In this document: positions 24,689-33,203 of the stretch, one piece after another | How positions within the stretch are numbered: the stretch's first letter is position 1 | Layout: each line of letters opens with the position of its first letter | Translations under genes and position numbers: made by a program | Notes under the pieces: generated by a model | Told to the model about the DNA's origin: nothing | Databases searched by the model: none | The model's input: the letters and a program-made list of their open reading frames with translations, nothing else | Source: JAGWRA01 sp035534615 | GTDB taxonomy: Bacteria > Acidobacteriota > Vicinamibacteria > Vicinamibacterales > CAVVIG01 | Assembly (NCBI GenBank): GCA_035534615.1 | Contig: DATLRO010000119.1 | Location: 1-45,961, forward strand | Reading direction: 5' to 3' | Length of the DNA: 45,961 bases

Positions 24689-26356
24689 ATGACCGAGCGT
24701 GATCGCAGCGATATCCTGCTCGATGGCGACAGCCGGGCGCCGGCCCGGGCGATGCTGCGGGCCTGCGGCCTGACGGACGAGGACCTGCACCGCCCGCTGG
24801 TCGGCATCGCCAATACCTGGACCGAAATCGGTCCGTGCAACCTGCACCTGCGCCGGCTGGCCGAGCGCGTGAAGGAAGGCGTGCGCGCCGCCGGCGGCAC
24901 GCCGCTCGAGTTCAACACGATCGCCATCTCCGACGGCATCTCGATGGGCACCGAGGGGATGCGCGCGTCGCTCGTCAGCCGCGAGGTCATCGCCGACTCC
25001 ATCGAGCTCGTCGTCCGCGGTCACCTGCTGGACGGCCTCGTGGCGCTCGTCGGGTGCGACAAGACCATTCCAGGCGGCGCGATGGCGCTCCTCCGGCTCG
25101 ACGTGCCGGGACTCGTGCTCTACGGCGGCTCGATCGCGCCGGGCCGCTTCGAGGAGCACGACGTGACCATCCAGGACGTCTTCGAAGCGGTCGGCGCCCG
25201 ATCGGCCGGCCGGTTGAGCGCGATCGCACTCAGGGATCTCGAGGTGCACGCCTGCCCGGGCGCCGGCGCGTGCGGCGGCCAGTTCACCGCGAACACCATG
25301 GCGACCGTCTGCGAGTTCCTCGGCCTGTCGCCGATGGGGAGCGCCAGCGTGCCGGCAACCGATCCCAGGAAGGATCAGGTGGCGCGCGAGGCCGGCGCGC
25401 TCGTGATGGATCTGCTCCGGCGCGGGGTCCGCCCGCGCACGATCGTCACCGCCCGCGCCCTCGAGAATGCCATCGCAGCGGTGGCCGCCACGGGCGGCTC
25501 TACCAATGCCGTCCTGCATCTGCTCGCCATCGCGCACGAGGCGGGGGTGGCGCTGGAGATCGACGCCTTCGATGCGATCAGCCGCCGCACGCCGCTTGTG
25601 GCCGACCTCAAGCCGGCCGGCCGCTACGTGGCGACCGATCTGTACCGCGCGGGCGGGACCGCCGTGGTGGCGCGCCGGCTGCTCGACGCCGGCCTGCTGC
25701 ATGCCGACGAGCGGACGGTGAGCGGCCGCACGATTGGCGACGAAGCGCGGCGTGCACCGGAAACCGCGGGCCAGCTCGTGGTGCGCCAGGTCGACGCGCC
25801 GCTGGCGCCGCACGGCGGGCTCGTGATTCTGCGGGGCAACCTGGCGCCGGCCGGCTGCGTGGTGAAGGTCGCCGGACAGAAGGTGCTGCAGCATCGCGGG
25901 CCGGCGCGCGTGTTCGAAGGGGAGGAGACGGCGTTCGCGGCCGTGAAGGCAGGCCGCATCGCGGCCGGAGACGTGGTCGTGATCAGGTACGAAGGCCCAC
26001 GCGGAGGACCGGGGATGCGCGAGATGCTGGCGGTGACGGCGGCGCTCGTCGGCGCCGGGCTGGGCGAGTCGGTCGCGCTGGTGACCGATGGCCGGTTCTC
26101 CGGCGCCACCCATGGCCTGATGGCAGGGCACGTGGCGCCGGAGGCGGCGCTCGGCGGGCCGATCGCGGCGCTGCGCGACGGCGACCCGGTCGTGTTCGAC
26201 GTGCCGGCGCGGACGCTGACCGTCGAACTGGACGACACGACGCTGCAGGAGCGGCGACGCAGCTGGCGCCCGCCGGAGCCCCGATTCCGAACCGGGGCGC
26301 TGGCGAAGTACGCACAACTGGTGTCCTCGGCATCAACCGGTGCCGTGACCAGCTGA
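24689..26356 (+). CDS. ilvD: Dihydroxy-acid dehydratase
   Basis: The 555-residue enzyme of the IlvD/Edd family dehydrates 2,3-dihydroxy-isovalerate and -methylvalerate in valine, leucine and isoleucine synthesis. Fe-S cysteines are present: GPCNLHL, VGCDKTIPGGAMAL and ACPGAGACGGQFTANTMA; Mg/substrate motifs include ISDGISMGTEGM and VTDGRFSGATHGLM. ATG 24689 is chosen because GGAG lies six bases upstream; ATG 24677 is too close to its AGG. It stands alone with no other branched-chain genes nearby. A sugar-acid dehydratase role (the same family) is possible but less likely on motif grounds. Cytoplasmic. Confidence 0.9.
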   Translation: MTERDRSDILLDGDSRAPARAMLRACGLTDEDLHRPLVGIANTWTEIGPCNLHLRRLAERVKEGVRAAGGTPLEFNTIAISDGISMGTEGMRASLVSREVIADSIELVVRGHLLDGLVALVGCDKTIPGGAMALLRLDVPGLVLYGGSIAPGRFEEHDVTIQDVFEAVGARSAGRLSAIALRDLEVHACPGAGACGGQFTANTMATVCEFLGLSPMGSASVPATDPRKDQVAREAGALVMDLLRRGVRPRTIVTARALENAIAAVAATGGSTNAVLHLLAIAHEAGVALEIDAFDAISRRTPLVADLKPAGRYVATDLYRAGGTAVVARRLLDAGLLHADERTVSGRTIGDEARRAPETAGQLVVRQVDAPLAPHGGLVILRGNLAPAGCVVKVAGQKVLQHRGPARVFEGEETAFAAVKAGRIAAGDVVVIRYEGPRGGPGMREMLAVTAALVGAGLGESVALVTDGRFSGATHGLMAGHVAPEAALGGPIAALRDGDPVVFDVPARTLTVELDDTTLQERRRSWRPPEPRFRTGALAKYAQLVSSASTGAVTS

Positions 26357-26391
26357 TCCCGAATCGAGGCGCACGCCGGCCTCGAAAAACG

Positions 26392-26796
26392 CTACTGCTG
26401 AGACGGCTGCGCCACCCGCTCCGCCGGGCTGATACCCAGCGAAGGTGTCTGCGGCTCGGCCGCGCGGGCCCTGCCCGTGGCCGACTCGGCCGGCTCGGCC
26501 GCATCGGCGAACACCAGCAGGTCCGACACGTGGCAGTGGCGCTCCATCTGATGGCGGAGCGGCAGGTCCATCCGGACCTCGTACCGGTTTCTCCGCCCTT
26601 CCCGGATCCGGCGCAGGTACGCGTGCTGTTCGAGTTCAGCGACGATGCGCTGGACCGCACGCTCCGTGATGCCGATCCGTTGAGCCACGTCCCTGATCCG
26701 CGCCTCGGGGTCGCGGGACAGGCACATGAGCACGTACGCGTGGTTGGTGAAGAACGTCCAGGCGGCGGTGGCGTGTGCGGGCTCTATCGCAATCAT
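26392..26796 (-). CDS. Small winged helix-turn-helix regulator
   Basis: The 134-residue protein has an N-terminal winged helix of the MarR/Lrp-like HTH_24 type: SRDPEARIRDVAQRIGITER then AVQRIVAELEQHAYLRR with a basic wing (IREGRRNRYEV). After about residue 95 the tail is Ala/Pro/Glu-rich and probably disordered. No effector domain is seen; HCHVSDLL holds His/Cys residues that might bind metal or redox signals. ATG 26796 is directly abutted by a strong inverted repeat (26797-26822), which suggests autoregulation. It lies between ilvD (convergent) and the Tat zinc-ribbon/oxidase region (divergent). Confidence 0.8.
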   Translation of the reverse strand: MIAIEPAHATAAWTFFTNHAYVLMCLSRDPEARIRDVAQRIGITERAVQRIVAELEQHAYLRRIREGRRNRYEVRMDLPLRHQMERHCHVSDLLVFADAAEPAESATGRARAAEPQTPSLGISPAERVAQPSQQ

Positions 26797-26822
26797 AGCT
26801 CAACAATAGCATTAGTTGAGCT
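26797..26822. promoter_or_regulatory. Inverted repeat at regulator start, likely operator
   Basis: AGCTCAAC (26797-26804), ten bases, then GTTGAGCT (26815-26822): a perfect 8-bp dyad with half-sites one helical turn plus apart, immediately upstream of the regulator ATG. The interval is AT-rich, as expected for a promoter. The likely binder is the encoded winged-helix protein; this is inference. Confidence 0.55.
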
Positions 26823-27058
26823 TGAATGCGAATCGAAATATCCCCTGCGGCGACACATACTTAGCGCACGCAGACGAGGCAGGATCCCACCGGGCGAGCA
26901 AGGCCGCCCGGCTGAGGCGTGGCCTGACATCCAGTGACATACCGGTCTCGAAATCCGTGAGATAAATAATGAGGACCGGACCGCCGGCCGTTACGCATCG
27001 AACCGGGCCGGTGTTGCCGATGCGGCTTCAGTACTCCGAAGAAAGGCTCCTGAGCATC

Positions 27059-27352
27059 ATGGACATCCCGAAGGACAGGAACGGTAAGGTCGGTCGTCGC
27101 GGCTTCCTGCGGGGATCGGGACTGGCGGCCGCTGCGCTCGGGGCAGGGCTGCTGACCTCGTCTTCCCGCTCGCAGGCCGGAGCGGCGACGCCGGGCGCGC
27201 CGAAGGACGCCCCGCCGGCCGATGCGAATCTGACGACGTACAAGGACGCGCAGGGGCGGGCGTACCGGATCTGCCCGATGTGCGGCGGCACCATGTACCG
27301 TCAGGGACGGGTCTGGACCTGTTCGAATTGCGGCTACAGCTATACCGAATAG
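27059..27352 (+). CDS. Tat-exported small zinc-ribbon protein
   Basis: The 97-residue protein begins with a twin-arginine signal (GRRGFLRGSGLAAAALGAGLL). A short linker leads to a C-terminal four-cysteine ribbon, CPMCGGTMYRQGRVWTCSNCGYSYTE by position 70-95 (pairs CPMC and CSNC). Tat export implies that it folds, probably with its metal, before crossing the membrane. Zinc ribbon is more likely than rubredoxin, since the usual rubredoxin aromatic core is absent. Start ATG 27059 has GAAAGG upstream; longer starts (27020, 26969) would bury the Tat signal. It is convergent with the oxidase operon; any functional link is conjecture. Confidence 0.72.
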   Translation: MDIPKDRNGKVGRRGFLRGSGLAAAALGAGLLTSSSRSQAGAATPGAPKDAPPADANLTTYKDAQGRAYRICPMCGGTMYRQGRVWTCSNCGYSYTE

Positions 27353-27385
27353 CGAACCGCCAGCGCGCCTCGCGTCCCGTGACAA

Positions 27386-28930
27386 TCAGAGACGTAACCC
27401 GTCCCCGATAACAGCCACATAGCGCCGGCCGGTGTCGAGCAGAAAGAGCAGCACCCCGAGGATGAGCACGGCAATGAACGCCACGCCGGTCCGCGCGTAC
27501 CCGATGCCCCAGCGGAGTTCGTCCGGATAGACGGCGTAGCGGCGGGGGATCGAGTGGGCGCCGGCCCAGAAGAGCGTGAGCACGAAGCCATAGCCGCCGA
27601 CGAGGAGCAGCGGCACGATGAGGAATCGCGCCAGGCGGCTGTCCGGGATGCCGCTCAGTTCCACCCCCAGGTGACTCGCGAACCCCAGCAGCATGAGGAC
27701 GACGCCCATCACGTAGTAGGTGTGAAAGTGCGCGGGCACCCAGAGCGTGTTGTGGAGGACGGAGTTGACCGAGATCGTGGAATCGATGACCGCGCCCACC
27801 CCGCCGATCGCCCACCCCATCAGTCCCAGGAACATGAGCGCCGAGGCGACCGTCCAGCGCATCCGCGCCCCGTACACCAGCAGGAGCCCATCGAAGATCG
27901 AGACGACCGCCGCCGGGACGGCGCTGAAGTAGGACACCACCTGGCCGGTCACCTGCAGCGCCTGCGGCTGGGCATAGTCCATGTACAGATGGTTCAGGTA
28001 GGAGAAGAGCACCAGGACCAGCGCGGCGTTCCAGGCGAGGACGATCAGCCGGTTCATCTTCCACGGGCGGCCGGCGAATGCCGGCAGCAGCTCATAGACG
28101 ATGCCCACGCCGAGATACATGGTGGCGTAGGCGGTCATCTGGATGAAGAAGAACGTCAGGTTCTTCATCAGCAGCGCATTGGCGACGAAGTCCTTCACCC
28201 GCCACTGGATCACGTAGAACGCGAACACGGCGAACGCATCGACGAAGCCGGCCACGGCCGGGATCAGGGCCACCAGGGCGATGAGCACGAGCGGAGGGAC
28301 ATCAGGCCCCTGCGAGCCGGCGCGGCCCGACAGGTGACGCCAGCCGAGCGCGACGCGCAGGGGATACCGCTTCAGAATGGCGGCAATCGTGGCGAGCGAC
28401 CAGAGGAGCCAGACGCCGCAGAGGATCGCCATGGCGACGAAGAAGGCGGCGGTGGCCGCTGCCGACCAGGTGCCCTGCGACTCGAACGGCAACGGGTAGA
28501 GGAAGTACCAGCCGGCGCCGAACAGCCATTCCGTCGTCGTGACGACGAGCAGCGCCAGCGCGACCAGCGTGCCGGCGAGGGCCAGCCAGGATGCCCATAC
28601 GGGGGGGCGGATGTACCTGGCGAGCAGATAGCTGGCGGCCGCCAGCGCGGTGTCGAGCCACAGCCCGACCATGCCGACGCCATGCAGCGTCAGCACGGCA
28701 TAGAACAGCTCGGGGCGCATCGTGAAGAACAGCAGGCGGGACTGGTACAGGCGCAGGAACTCGCCGTCCAGGGCGAAGGCGAGGAACAGCAGGCCGGCGA
28801 GCGCCATCCAGACGAACGTGACGCGCCGAAGCCTCCGAACGTCCCCCGAGGTCTGCACACCGGCGTCGGCCATCGCGGAGCCCATCTCCCCGTGCCTGAT
28901 CGATTTGGCGCCGCCACCGGCGCAGGTCAC
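27386..28930 (-). CDS. Heme-copper oxidase subunit I with altered Cu_B site
   Basis: The 514-residue protein with about 12-13 helices belongs to the heme-copper oxidoreductase superfamily, nearest in feel to B-type (ba3) subunit I. Heme ligands are kept: H83 in TLHGVGM, and H401 and H403 in WVPAHFHTYY. The Cu_B site is not. Where ba3 has GHPIVY this protein has IQMTAY (Q264; Y268 keeps the Tyr position), and the usual HH pair is N313-H314 (YLNHLY). Normal O2 reduction is therefore uncertain; NO-reductase-like families with changed ligands are an alternative. Start GTG 28930 overlaps the subunit II stop (GTGA); ATG 28885 or 28873 are alternatives. Inner membrane; last gene of the leftward set. 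Confidence 0.85.
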   Translation of the reverse strand: MTCAGGGAKSIRHGEMGSAMADAGVQTSGDVRRLRRVTFVWMALAGLLFLAFALDGEFLRLYQSRLLFFTMRPELFYAVLTLHGVGMVGLWLDTALAAASYLLARYIRPPVWASWLALAGTLVALALLVVTTTEWLFGAGWYFLYPLPFESQGTWSAAATAAFFVAMAILCGVWLLWSLATIAAILKRYPLRVALGWRHLSGRAGSQGPDVPPLVLIALVALIPAVAGFVDAFAVFAFYVIQWRVKDFVANALLMKNLTFFFIQMTAYATMYLGVGIVYELLPAFAGRPWKMNRLIVLAWNAALVLVLFSYLNHLYMDYAQPQALQVTGQVVSYFSAVPAAVVSIFDGLLLVYGARMRWTVASALMFLGLMGWAIGGVGAVIDSTISVNSVLHNTLWVPAHFHTYYVMGVVLMLLGFASHLGVELSGIPDSRLARFLIVPLLLVGGYGFVLTLFWAGAHSIPRRYAVYPDELRWGIGYARTGVAFIAVLILGVLLFLLDTGRRYVAVIGDGLRL

Positions 28931-29535
28931 CCGCGTGCCGCGTGGAATCCCGGGCGGGGGCGCGAGTGCTGCGCCACTTTGGGGACCACGTTGAACTCAC
29001 CGCGCATCAGATGGTGTCCCATGCCGCACAGCTCGAGGCAGAACACCCAGTACGTGCCCGGGGTCGTGAACCGCAGGCGCAGGCGGTTGACGTAGCCCGG
29101 CATCGCCTGGACCTCTCCCAGCAGCCGGCCCGACGGAGAGAACACCCCGAACCCGTGGTTCACGTCGAAGCTCGTCACCCGGAACTCGACGAGCGAGCCG
29201 GACGGCACCTCGATCGGATTCGCGTATGTCGAGTTCTGCCAGTCGTCCTGGGTCCTGATCGGCCGGGTCGACAGGCCCCACGAGTATTGCATGCCGACTG
29301 CATAGATGATGAGATTCGCCGGCTGCGTGTGCCTCGGATACGGAAGGCGCCCGACCGTCAGCACCAGGGCGACGAGCAGGCCGGCGATCAGCGTGCCGAG
29401 GAACCAGCCCCGCAGGCGGTTCACCGCGGCGGCGTCCGGCTCGTGCGGGCGGCGGGTGCTCAGGGCGACCCACACGAACACCGCCACCACCACGGTGCTG
29501 ATCGCCGCGAACAGGAAGAAGGCCCTGATCTGCAC
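28927..29535 (-). CDS. Cytochrome oxidase subunit II with complete CuA site
   Basis: The 202-residue subunit has two N-terminal membrane helices (about 5-25 and 44-63) and a periplasmic cupredoxin domain. The binuclear CuA ligands are complete: H127 in DVNHGF, and C166, E168, C170, H174, M177 in FCLELCGMGHHLM. It should accept electrons from a periplasmic cytochrome c or blue-copper protein and pass them to subunit I. It starts at GTG 29535 with AGAGG nearby, 17 bases after the cytochrome c stop, and overlaps subunit I. No subunit III or IV gene is present. A complete CuA paired with a changed Cu_B site is the odd combination here. Confidence 0.9.
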   Translation of the reverse strand: MQIRAFFLFAAISTVVVAVFVWVALSTRRPHEPDAAAVNRLRGWFLGTLIAGLLVALVLTVGRLPYPRHTQPANLIIYAVGMQYSWGLSTRPIRTQDDWQNSTYANPIEVPSGSLVEFRVTSFDVNHGFGVFSPSGRLLGEVQAMPGYVNRLRLRFTTPGTYWVFCLELCGMGHHLMRGEFNVVPKVAQHSRPRPGFHAARG

Positions 29536-29552
29536 GGCCTCTGATCAGCGGC

Positions 29553-29933
29553 TCACAGCGTCTTCAGGTACGCGATCAGATTGTCGATCTCGGTCTTCGA
29601 GAGCTTCGAGCCCAGGGCCGGCATGGCCATCGGCGTGGCGTCCGGGATCCCCTTTTCGATCACCTTGCGGACATTGTCGACGGTCGCCGGCGTCTCGCCG
29701 TCCGGCAGGAGCTTGTTCTTCAGGATGCCCTTCAGGCCCGGACCGATCTTGAGGTCCGTCGAGTCGGCCACGTGACAGAGCGTGCAGTTGGCCTGGAACA
29801 CCTGCTTGCCGGCCTTCTCCTCGGGAGAGAGCGGCGGAAGGCTCTCGGCCCGGAGCATCACCGTGGCCGGCCCGGCCAGGCCGAGCATCAGCATGAACAG
29901 CCAGATCAGCGCAGTTGATGAACGTCCCCGCAT
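29553..29933 (-). CDS. Monoheme class I cytochrome c
   Basis: The 126-residue exported cytochrome has an N-terminal signal or anchor (about 8-28), heme motif CTLCH at 50-54, and an axial Met in the PMAMPALGSKLS segment (M102 or M104). A C-terminal helix follows (DNLIAYLKTL). It is periplasmic and probably the direct electron donor to the CuA subunit encoded next. ATG 29933 is preceded by CAGGAGG four bases upstream; the frame continues further but without a start signal. It opens the cytochrome c, subunit II, subunit I unit. Confidence 0.92.
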   Translation of the reverse strand: MRGRSSTALIWLFMLMLGLAGPATVMLRAESLPPLSPEEKAGKQVFQANCTLCHVADSTDLKIGPGLKGILKNKLLPDGETPATVDNVRKVIEKGIPDATPMAMPALGSKLSKTEIDNLIAYLKTL

Positions 29934-30030
29934 TACGCCTCCTGAGACCTGCTCGACGAACGCCGTGAGAGCGGCCGTTCCGCGGCCGGCCGCATGCCGG
30001 CGGGCGCCTCGCGTCCCGCATGCCGAACGA

Positions 30031-30062
30031 AGCCGGTCGCCTCCCGCAGGAAGCGACCGGCT
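30031..30062. terminator. Hairpin between cupredoxin and cytochrome c genes
   Basis: A perfect 10-bp stem, AGCCGGTCGC (30031-30040) and GCGACCGGCT (30053-30062), with a 12-base loop sits in the 212-base gap after the leftward cupredoxin gene. It has no T-tract. It may terminate or attenuate the cytochrome-porin/cupredoxin transcript before the oxidase genes, so the five genes may be two units. Confidence 0.45.
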
Positions 30063-30145
30063 CATGAACTGTCCAGGTGCGGCCCGTGCGCCGCCGGTCC
30101 CGAATTGTACTCCGTGCCGGCGCTGCCGCCTGCCGCGGTCCCGTG

Positions 30146-30913
30146 TTACTGGTGCGTGAACGTGAAATCCTGGGTCGTCTTCCCGCCCGCCCGCACCGTC
30201 ACCTTCTGTTCGTGCGCACCGAACGTCGCCGTCCAGGCTTCGATCGTGTACTCGCCGGGCGGCAGGTTCTTGATCGTGAACGTGCCGTTGGTGCCGGTCA
30301 CGTCATAGAACGGGTTGCTGACGACGCCGATGTACGCCGACATCCAGGGGTGCTCGTTGCACTTGAGCGGAATCATGATTTCCGGATGCGCGAACGTCTT
30401 GTAGATCGGCGCGGCGCCGGGCGGCTGCGACTCGTTCCATTCGGCGTTGACCTTGGACATGACGTGGACGTTGTGGGTCGTGAAGTCGCTGTTCAGCACC
30501 TTCAGCGGCTGGCCGACCATGATGCCGAGGACGTGGGGCACGAAGACGCACCCCTGCTGATCCAGGACGACCGGCGTGCTCGGGGCCTTGAACTGACCCG
30601 TCGCGCCGGCCTTGACGTACACGAAGACGTTGGGCAGGGTCCGGTTCGTGTTGACCTCGCCGTCCTGGATGAAGACCTTGCGCCCCTGGTTCTCCCGGAC
30701 GCACTCCGGGTCCTTGGCCATGTTGACGCGCTGGGACGGCGGCGGCGTCCCCTCGAACAGAATCCGGCCCGTGAGCGTGCCCGCGGCGCCGCCGGACGGC
30801 TGCGCGCGCCGGCCGGCCGCGGCCGCAACCGGCGCACCGGTGGCCTGCAGGCCCCAGGCGGCGACCAGCGCCGCAATCAGCGTGACGATCCAGATGCGTG
30901 GCTTGAGCTTCAT
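30146..30913 (-). CDS. Blue-copper (cupredoxin-like) exported protein A
   Basis: The 255-residue secreted protein begins with a signal peptide (start ATG 30913, GGAGGG ten bases upstream; ATG 30946 is a possible longer start). The core is plastocyanin-like: His in FTTHNVHV (H147) and the clustered C185, H188, M191 in LKCNEHPWMSAY, the usual type I copper His-Cys-His-Met set. The C-terminal 60 residues form a carboxypeptidase-regulatory-like beta domain (NGTFTIKNLPPGEYTIEAW). It probably carries electrons in the periplasm. It lies 56 bases after the cytochrome-porin stop and before cytochrome c, the position a rusticyanin-like carrier would hold. The copper site is inferred from pattern only. 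Confidence 0.75.
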   Translation of the reverse strand: MKLKPRIWIVTLIAALVAAWGLQATGAPVAAAAGRRAQPSGGAAGTLTGRILFEGTPPPSQRVNMAKDPECVRENQGRKVFIQDGEVNTNRTLPNVFVYVKAGATGQFKAPSTPVVLDQQGCVFVPHVLGIMVGQPLKVLNSDFTTHNVHVMSKVNAEWNESQPPGAAPIYKTFAHPEIMIPLKCNEHPWMSAYIGVVSNPFYDVTGTNGTFTIKNLPPGEYTIEAWTATFGAHEQKVTVRAGGKTTQDFTFTHQ

Positions 30914-30969
30914 GGTAGTCGTGCCCTCCGCAAAGATGTTCGACATGAATCTCCGTCGATGGCCTGCGC

Positions 30970-32334
30970 TCAGAAGATGAACCAGACCCTGGCGTAGACG
31001 GTGTTGTTGTTGGACGCGTTGCGGCCCGCGCCGTCATAGTTGATGCTGCGACCGTTGAAGTTGAAATAGCCCGTGTATTGTATCGTCAGGTCCACGTTCT
31101 GGACCGGCCACCAGGCGAACTGCGCGGTGTAGCCGTCGGTCTTGGGGCTGCCATTCGCGCTGCCATCCACCGGATCCGCCGCATAGAGCATCGGGTCGGC
31201 CGTGCCCCAGGTGTTGAAGTAGCCGAAGGTCGCGCCGTACTCGTTGCCCCAGTGGTACGTGCCGTCCAGCCGGTACGTATTCAGGGTGTGGTTCGGGAAC
31301 GCCGCGCCTCCGAGCCCATAGGTGGCGTCGAGCTGCGAGCGCTCGTGAATGTAGGTGGTGTGGACGGAGATCGTGTTGTTCGCGAGCGTCGGCAGAATCC
31401 GTTCGTACTGGCCGTCGAAGGCGACGTCCGTATAGTGGTCCTCGGGCCCGGCGATGGACTCCGGTGTCGAATCGACGTGCAGGCCGTACGTGCCGACCTC
31501 GAGGTAGTTGTTGCCCATGGTCTGCTGCCAGGCCGCGCGCCAGTACGGTGCCACGCCGCGGACGTTGTAGGGGAAGCCGGCACCGTCCGTCGGCTGATCG
31601 GCGCCGAGGTGCGCCGTGCGGTACGCGGTGAAATCCCCGTAGAGATGGTCGTTCCACATGCCGTAGAAGCCGATGCCGCCCACGTCGTTGTCCAGCGTGT
31701 TGTCGACGAGCGTGGCCGCCATCTGCCCGGGCGCCGCGTCGGAGCCGATCCACGGGAACCCCCACATCGGCGTGTTGTTCCAGAGGTCCTCTCCCGTCGG
31801 CGCGGTCGAGAAGTCGACGCCGTACACCAGCGACTTGCCGCCGACCGTCGTCCGGTTCGCGTAGCGCGCGTCGAACATGTCCAGGCTGATGTGATCGGCG
31901 CGCGGATCGTAGGTGATCTGCGTGAAGGTGCCGACGTGGCTGGCAATCGCGCCGGAGAAGTACAGCCCGATCTCCTGGGGAATCGAGAAGCTGCCGTTCT
32001 GGGTCCCCGGAACCGCCGTGGCCGTCGACGTGAACGAGAGCGGAATGGCCACGGCCACCGGCAGCTCGCGGTTGATCGACAGGCCGACCTGCTGGTGCGA
32101 GGCCTTGGCCGTGACCTGCGGCAGCCCGGTCAGCGTATAGCCGTTGAGCTTGAACGCCCGTCCGAACGGGGTGAGCTCCGGCGGGATGGTATGGCACGAG
32201 CTGCAGGGCAGCCCGGTCTGCCTTGCGAAGCTGGTGATGGCGAAAGCGCTGCGGCTCGGCAGCATCGCAATCGCGGTCACCGCCGCAGCAAGGGCAACGA
32301 TCCTGATCTTATGACAGCGTTCGGCCGACCTCAT
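30970..32334 (-). CDS. Monoheme cytochrome-porin fusion, Cyc2-like (copy A)
   Basis: The 454-residue protein has a signal peptide (1 to about 31), then a single c-type heme motif CSSCH (44-48) in FARQTGLPCSSCHTIPPEL and TPFGRAFKLNGYTLTG. About 380 residues of alternating beta strands follow, ending in ...VYARVWFIF. The terminal aromatic is typical of outer-membrane barrels. This architecture matches Cyc2, the fused cytochrome-porin used for outer-membrane Fe(II) oxidation, although the same layout occurs in uncharacterised proteins. ATG 32334 has GGAGG eight bases upstream. It starts a leftward series: cupredoxin, cytochrome c, CuA subunit II, oxidase subunit I. Confidence 0.8.
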   Translation of the reverse strand: MRSAERCHKIRIVALAAAVTAIAMLPSRSAFAITSFARQTGLPCSSCHTIPPELTPFGRAFKLNGYTLTGLPQVTAKASHQQVGLSINRELPVAVAIPLSFTSTATAVPGTQNGSFSIPQEIGLYFSGAIASHVGTFTQITYDPRADHISLDMFDARYANRTTVGGKSLVYGVDFSTAPTGEDLWNNTPMWGFPWIGSDAAPGQMAATLVDNTLDNDVGGIGFYGMWNDHLYGDFTAYRTAHLGADQPTDGAGFPYNVRGVAPYWRAAWQQTMGNNYLEVGTYGLHVDSTPESIAGPEDHYTDVAFDGQYERILPTLANNTISVHTTYIHERSQLDATYGLGGAAFPNHTLNTYRLDGTYHWGNEYGATFGYFNTWGTADPMLYAADPVDGSANGSPKTDGYTAQFAWWPVQNVDLTIQYTGYFNFNGRSINYDGAGRNASNNNTVYARVWFIF

Positions 32335-33203
32335 TGTGGGCACCTCCAGCACGGACATCCTCACCAGCGCGTGCAACCAGGCAGCGCAGCCGTCAGGCCA
32401 GGGGCGTCGTGGAGCCGAAGAGGCAGGATGAGAGCCAGCGTCCCGAGTGCCCCGTTGACCCGAAGGATTCCCGCGCAGCCGCGCATGCTCATGACTTCGA
32501 TCTTTCCTGACTTATCAAGCCGGAACCTCATGTGCAAGAAGGGCGCCAGACCGCGTCCCGGCTGCCGGCCCCCGCTTCGGCGCGACGCGGGCGATCTGCC
32601 GCAAGTGCTGCAGCTGGAAGAATTCTCGGACAGTACGGTGGGAGCTACGCTGTGCGAGATATTCCTCACTGGCGACATGAATTTCTCGTTGTTCAGGCCG
32701 CTGCCAGCCGGCGGAAGCGCCGGGACGACCGGGAGGCGAGACGCCGTGCTGCGTGGCAGGAATCTGGCACCGCCTGCCGCTGAAGAGTGTGCGCCAGCCG
32801 CCCATTCCTGACAAGACATCGCGTGACAACTCAGCAGGGCCGGGGTGTCGCGGCTCGCCGATCCACGGCCGCGGCTGCGCCTGCGACACGCGGCTGCCGG
32901 GACCTCTCCCCCCGATTTGCTGCCGACATCGCCTCGTCCGCCCGGTTGCGCCGGCGTGGCGCGCTCGATCTCGCGGCGCGGCGAGAGACGCTGACACCTG
33001 AGCAATCCGCCCGGGGAATATGCCGCGACGCGTCGTGGAAGTACACGCAGCACGGCGCCGATCGCCTCGTCTCGCGACGCTGCAGGCGGCGTCCGGCGGT
33101 CGCGCTACGGCTGAGTGCACGGATGTTGCAGCCACCGGTCGCAACCGGGGTCGGCACCTCGATGATGTTGATCGACGTAATGCGACTCAAGGAGGAATCA
33201 TCC
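32335..33203. other. Long divergent intergenic region of the electron-transfer locus
   Basis: This 869-base stretch separates the two divergent cytochrome-porin genes and is by far the largest gap in the window. The long open frames crossing it on both strands show no recognisable protein and look like GC artefacts. One short frame (32361-32492, minus, 43 codons) has a hydrophobic middle and AGGAAAG nine bases before its ATG, and could be a leader peptide. No known riboswitch or operator was identified. Both operons must be controlled from here. Confidence 0.4.

Noticed and set aside
32361..33144. Frames of 209-230 codons on the minus strand in the long spacer
   Set aside because: Composition is erratic with no motif, hydrophobic pattern or start signal except for the short 43-codon piece noted separately. 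Two overlapping frames cannot both be real.
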